Shown piece after piece: positions 5,230-6,143 of a stretch of 6,143 bases of DNA; within the stretch, counting starts at the first letter, position 1, and every line of letters begins with the position of its first letter. The position numbers and the translations under genes are program-made. This stretch comes from an uncultured Rhodocyclaceae bacterium. Lineage in GTDB: Bacteria > Pseudomonadota > Gammaproteobacteria > Burkholderiales > Rhodocyclaceae. A model generated the notes under the pieces. The model saw nothing but the letters and a program-made list of their open reading frames with translations, did no database searches and was not told where the DNA came from. Where the stretch lies: contig CALAGF010000196.1 of NCBI GenBank assembly GCA_937892345.1, positions 1 to 6,143 of the forward strand. Reading direction: 5' to 3'.

Positions 5230-5865
5230 TCAAGGGTGCCACTCGACAAAGTTCTTGAGCAGTTGCAGACCGTCGCGGGCGCTTTTCTCGGGGTGGAATT
5301 GAACCGCGAAGATATTATCCCGCCCCACTGCACAGGTAAAGGGGACACCATATTCGCAGGTGCCAGTCACCAGTGCCGGATCGGCGGGTTGCACAAAGTA
5401 GCTGTGCACAAAATAAAAACGGGCGCCATCGGCAATGCCGTTCCACAAGGCATGCGGCGCTTGGCGCACGGTGTTCCAGCCCATGTGCGGCACTTTCAGG
5501 CGCTCGCCGGTGGACTGCCGCATTTTCTCATCCGGAAAGCGAACGACATTGCCGGGAAAAACGCCGAGTGCCGGCACATTGCCTTCATCGCTGTGCTGAA
5601 AAAGCATCTGCTCGCCGACACAGATACCGAGAAAGGGTTTGTCCTGAGCCGCCTGCATGACAGCGGCCCGCAGACCGCGCGCATCGAGTTCGCGCATGCA
5701 GTCCGGCATTGCCCCCTGACCAGGAAATACGACACGCCCGGCGGCCGCCACTACGGCCGGATCGGCGGTCACGACAACCGGCTTGCCGCCGGCGACGTGC
5801 TCCAGCGCCTTCGACACCGAACGCAGATTACCCATGCCGTAGTCGATGACGGCAATGGTGTCCAC
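5230..5865 (-). CDS. hisH: imidazole glycerol phosphate synthase glutaminase subunit HisH
   Basis: HisH is the class I glutamine amidotransferase that hydrolyses glutamine and passes ammonia through the HisF barrel. The 211-residue protein begins TIAVIDYGMGNLRSVSKALE, the standard HisH N-terminus. It has the oxyanion motif VFPGQGAMPDCM (46-57), nucleophile Cys82 in FLGICVGEQMLF, and the His191/Glu193 pair in AVQFHPEKS. PHMGWNTV and YFVHSYF are further HisH-specific motifs. The catalytic triad is intact. The start is GTG (5863-5865), chosen because it places the family's N-terminal DYGMGN motif normally and no ATG is available there. No Shine-Dalgarno motif is visible before it. It lies 24 bp after the yjdM-like gene and 34 bp before hisA, so co-transcription with both is likely. 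Confidence 0.96.
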   Translation of the reverse strand: MDTIAVIDYGMGNLRSVSKALEHVAGGKPVVVTADPAVVAAAGRVVFPGQGAMPDCMRELDARGLRAAVMQAAQDKPFLGICVGEQMLFQHSDEGNVPALGVFPGNVVRFPDEKMRQSTGERLKVPHMGWNTVRQAPHALWNGIADGARFYFVHSYFVQPADPALVTGTCEYGVPFTCAVGRDNIFAVQFHPEKSARDGLQLLKNFVEWHP

Positions 5866-5875
5866 AGCGGATTCG

Positions 5876-5886
5876 GGGCTGCGCCC
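5876..5886 (-). promoter_or_regulatory. tiny inverted repeat before hisH
   Basis: On the mRNA strand GGGC-GCA-GCCC lies in the 24-bp gap between the yjdM-like gene and hisH, ending about ten bases before the GTG start. The stem is only 4 bp with a 3-base loop and no U-run, so it is not a terminator. It could mask the only G-rich bases near the hisH start, but chance is an equally good explanation. Confidence 0.15.
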
Positions 5887-5889
5887 TGC

Positions 5890-6143
5890 TCAGGCTTTTT
5901 TGAGGAAGCAGGCCTTCAGCATGAAGCCGCCTTGGTCGGTTTTGCAGTCCACCTCATGGTCGCCCGCGCCTTGCGGTAAGCGGATGCTTTTGACCTTGGT
6001 GCCCTTCTTGAGCACGATGGACGAGCCCTTGACCTTCAAATCTTTGATCAAGATCACCGCGTCGCCGTCGGCCAGCGGGTTGCCATTCGCATCACGTACG
6101 GCATCGCGCACGATGCCGTCGCCTGCATCGGCGTCGGTGTCTG
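5890..6143 (-). CDS. YjdM/PhnA-like protein, N-terminus outside the window
   Basis: The frame is open from the right edge of the window to the TGA at 5890-5892 and encodes the last 83 whole residues. RDANGNPLADGD followed by AVILIKDLKVKGSS, then LKKGTKVKSIRL, DCKTDQGGFMLK and a terminal F-L-K-K-A, closely follow the C-terminal PhnA domain of E. coli YjdM, formerly called PhnA. That protein is about 111 residues with an N-terminal zinc ribbon of C-x-x-C motifs, which would lie just beyond the edge here. An acidic linker (DTDADAGDG) joins the two parts, as in E. coli. Despite the old name, a role in phosphonate use is not established, and function is best left unknown. The GTG at 6109-6111 is an internal valine. 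The gene is 24 bp upstream of hisH and on the same strand, so it probably shares the his transcript. Confidence 0.88.
   Translation of the reverse strand, partial: DTDADAGDGIVRDAVRDANGNPLADGDAVILIKDLKVKGSSIVLKKGTKVKSIRLPQGAGDHEVDCKTDQGGFMLKACFLKKA

Noticed and set aside
5876..5886. Possible terminator between the yjdM-like gene and hisH
   Set aside because: The stem is only 4 bp with a 3-base loop, and no run of T follows on the minus strand.
5236..5979. 247-codon open frame on the plus strand opposite hisH and the yjdM-like gene, with an AGGAGAA at 5204-5210 upstream
   Set aside because: It lies wholly antisense to hisH, whose catalytic motifs are intact. The translation has no recognisable family pattern, and the GTG start is 25 bases from the purine motif, too far for a ribosome binding site. 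Long antisense frames are expected in GC-rich coding DNA.
1..6143. Mobile element, CRISPR array, tRNA, attachment site or defence system
   Set aside because: No tandem or long inverted repeats, transposase or recombinase motifs, or tRNA-like folds were seen. Practically every base is within housekeeping genes.

Overview
The window is ordinary, gene-dense chromosomal DNA from a Gram-negative bacterium, most likely a betaproteobacterium. The evidence is moderately high GC, a histidine operon with separate hisI and hisE (fused in E. coli), and the run hisH-hisA-hisF-hisI-hisE-HIT-tatA-tatB-tatC. That run facing a periplasmic S1C (Deg-type) protease gene is a layout I associate with Betaproteobacteria. 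A Rhodocyclales-type host (Dechloromonas or Azonexus relatives) is a plausible guess only.

Layout. Two genes run left to right at the left edge: the last 87 codons of a Deg/HtrA-family protease (PDZ domain, 3-263), and 13 bp later a complete class II glutamine amidotransferase of the YafJ type (277-1089). Everything else runs right to left. In order of transcription it is a 5'-truncated yjdM/phnA-like gene (6143-5890), hisH, hisA, hisF, hisI, hisE, a HIT-family nucleotide hydrolase, tatA, tatB and tatC. The two gene sets converge, and their stop codons overlap by 4 bp at 1086-1089. There is no non-coding stretch longer than 45 bp, and no RNA gene, mobile element, CRISPR array, promoter or convincing intrinsic terminator was seen.

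How the genes work together. HisE and HisI remove pyrophosphate from phosphoribosyl-ATP and open the ring. HisA isomerises the product, and HisH/HisF form the glutamine-dependent imidazole-glycerol-phosphate synthase, which also releases AICAR to purine synthesis. The same transcript probably continues through the HIT hydrolase into the complete TatABC translocase for folded proteins. hisA/hisF and hisF/hisI overlap by 1 bp. hisI/hisE, hisE/HIT and tatB/tatC overlap by 4 bp. The HIT gene's stop codon lies inside tatA's ribosome binding site. This points to one translationally coupled polycistron, with looser control at hisH-hisA and tatA-tatB.

I found no undescribed system. The points worth a second look are small: possible translation-control hairpins, missing Shine-Dalgarno sequences at hisH and hisA, the convergent overlap without a terminator, a long charged TatC tail, and the yjdM gene directly upstream of hisH.
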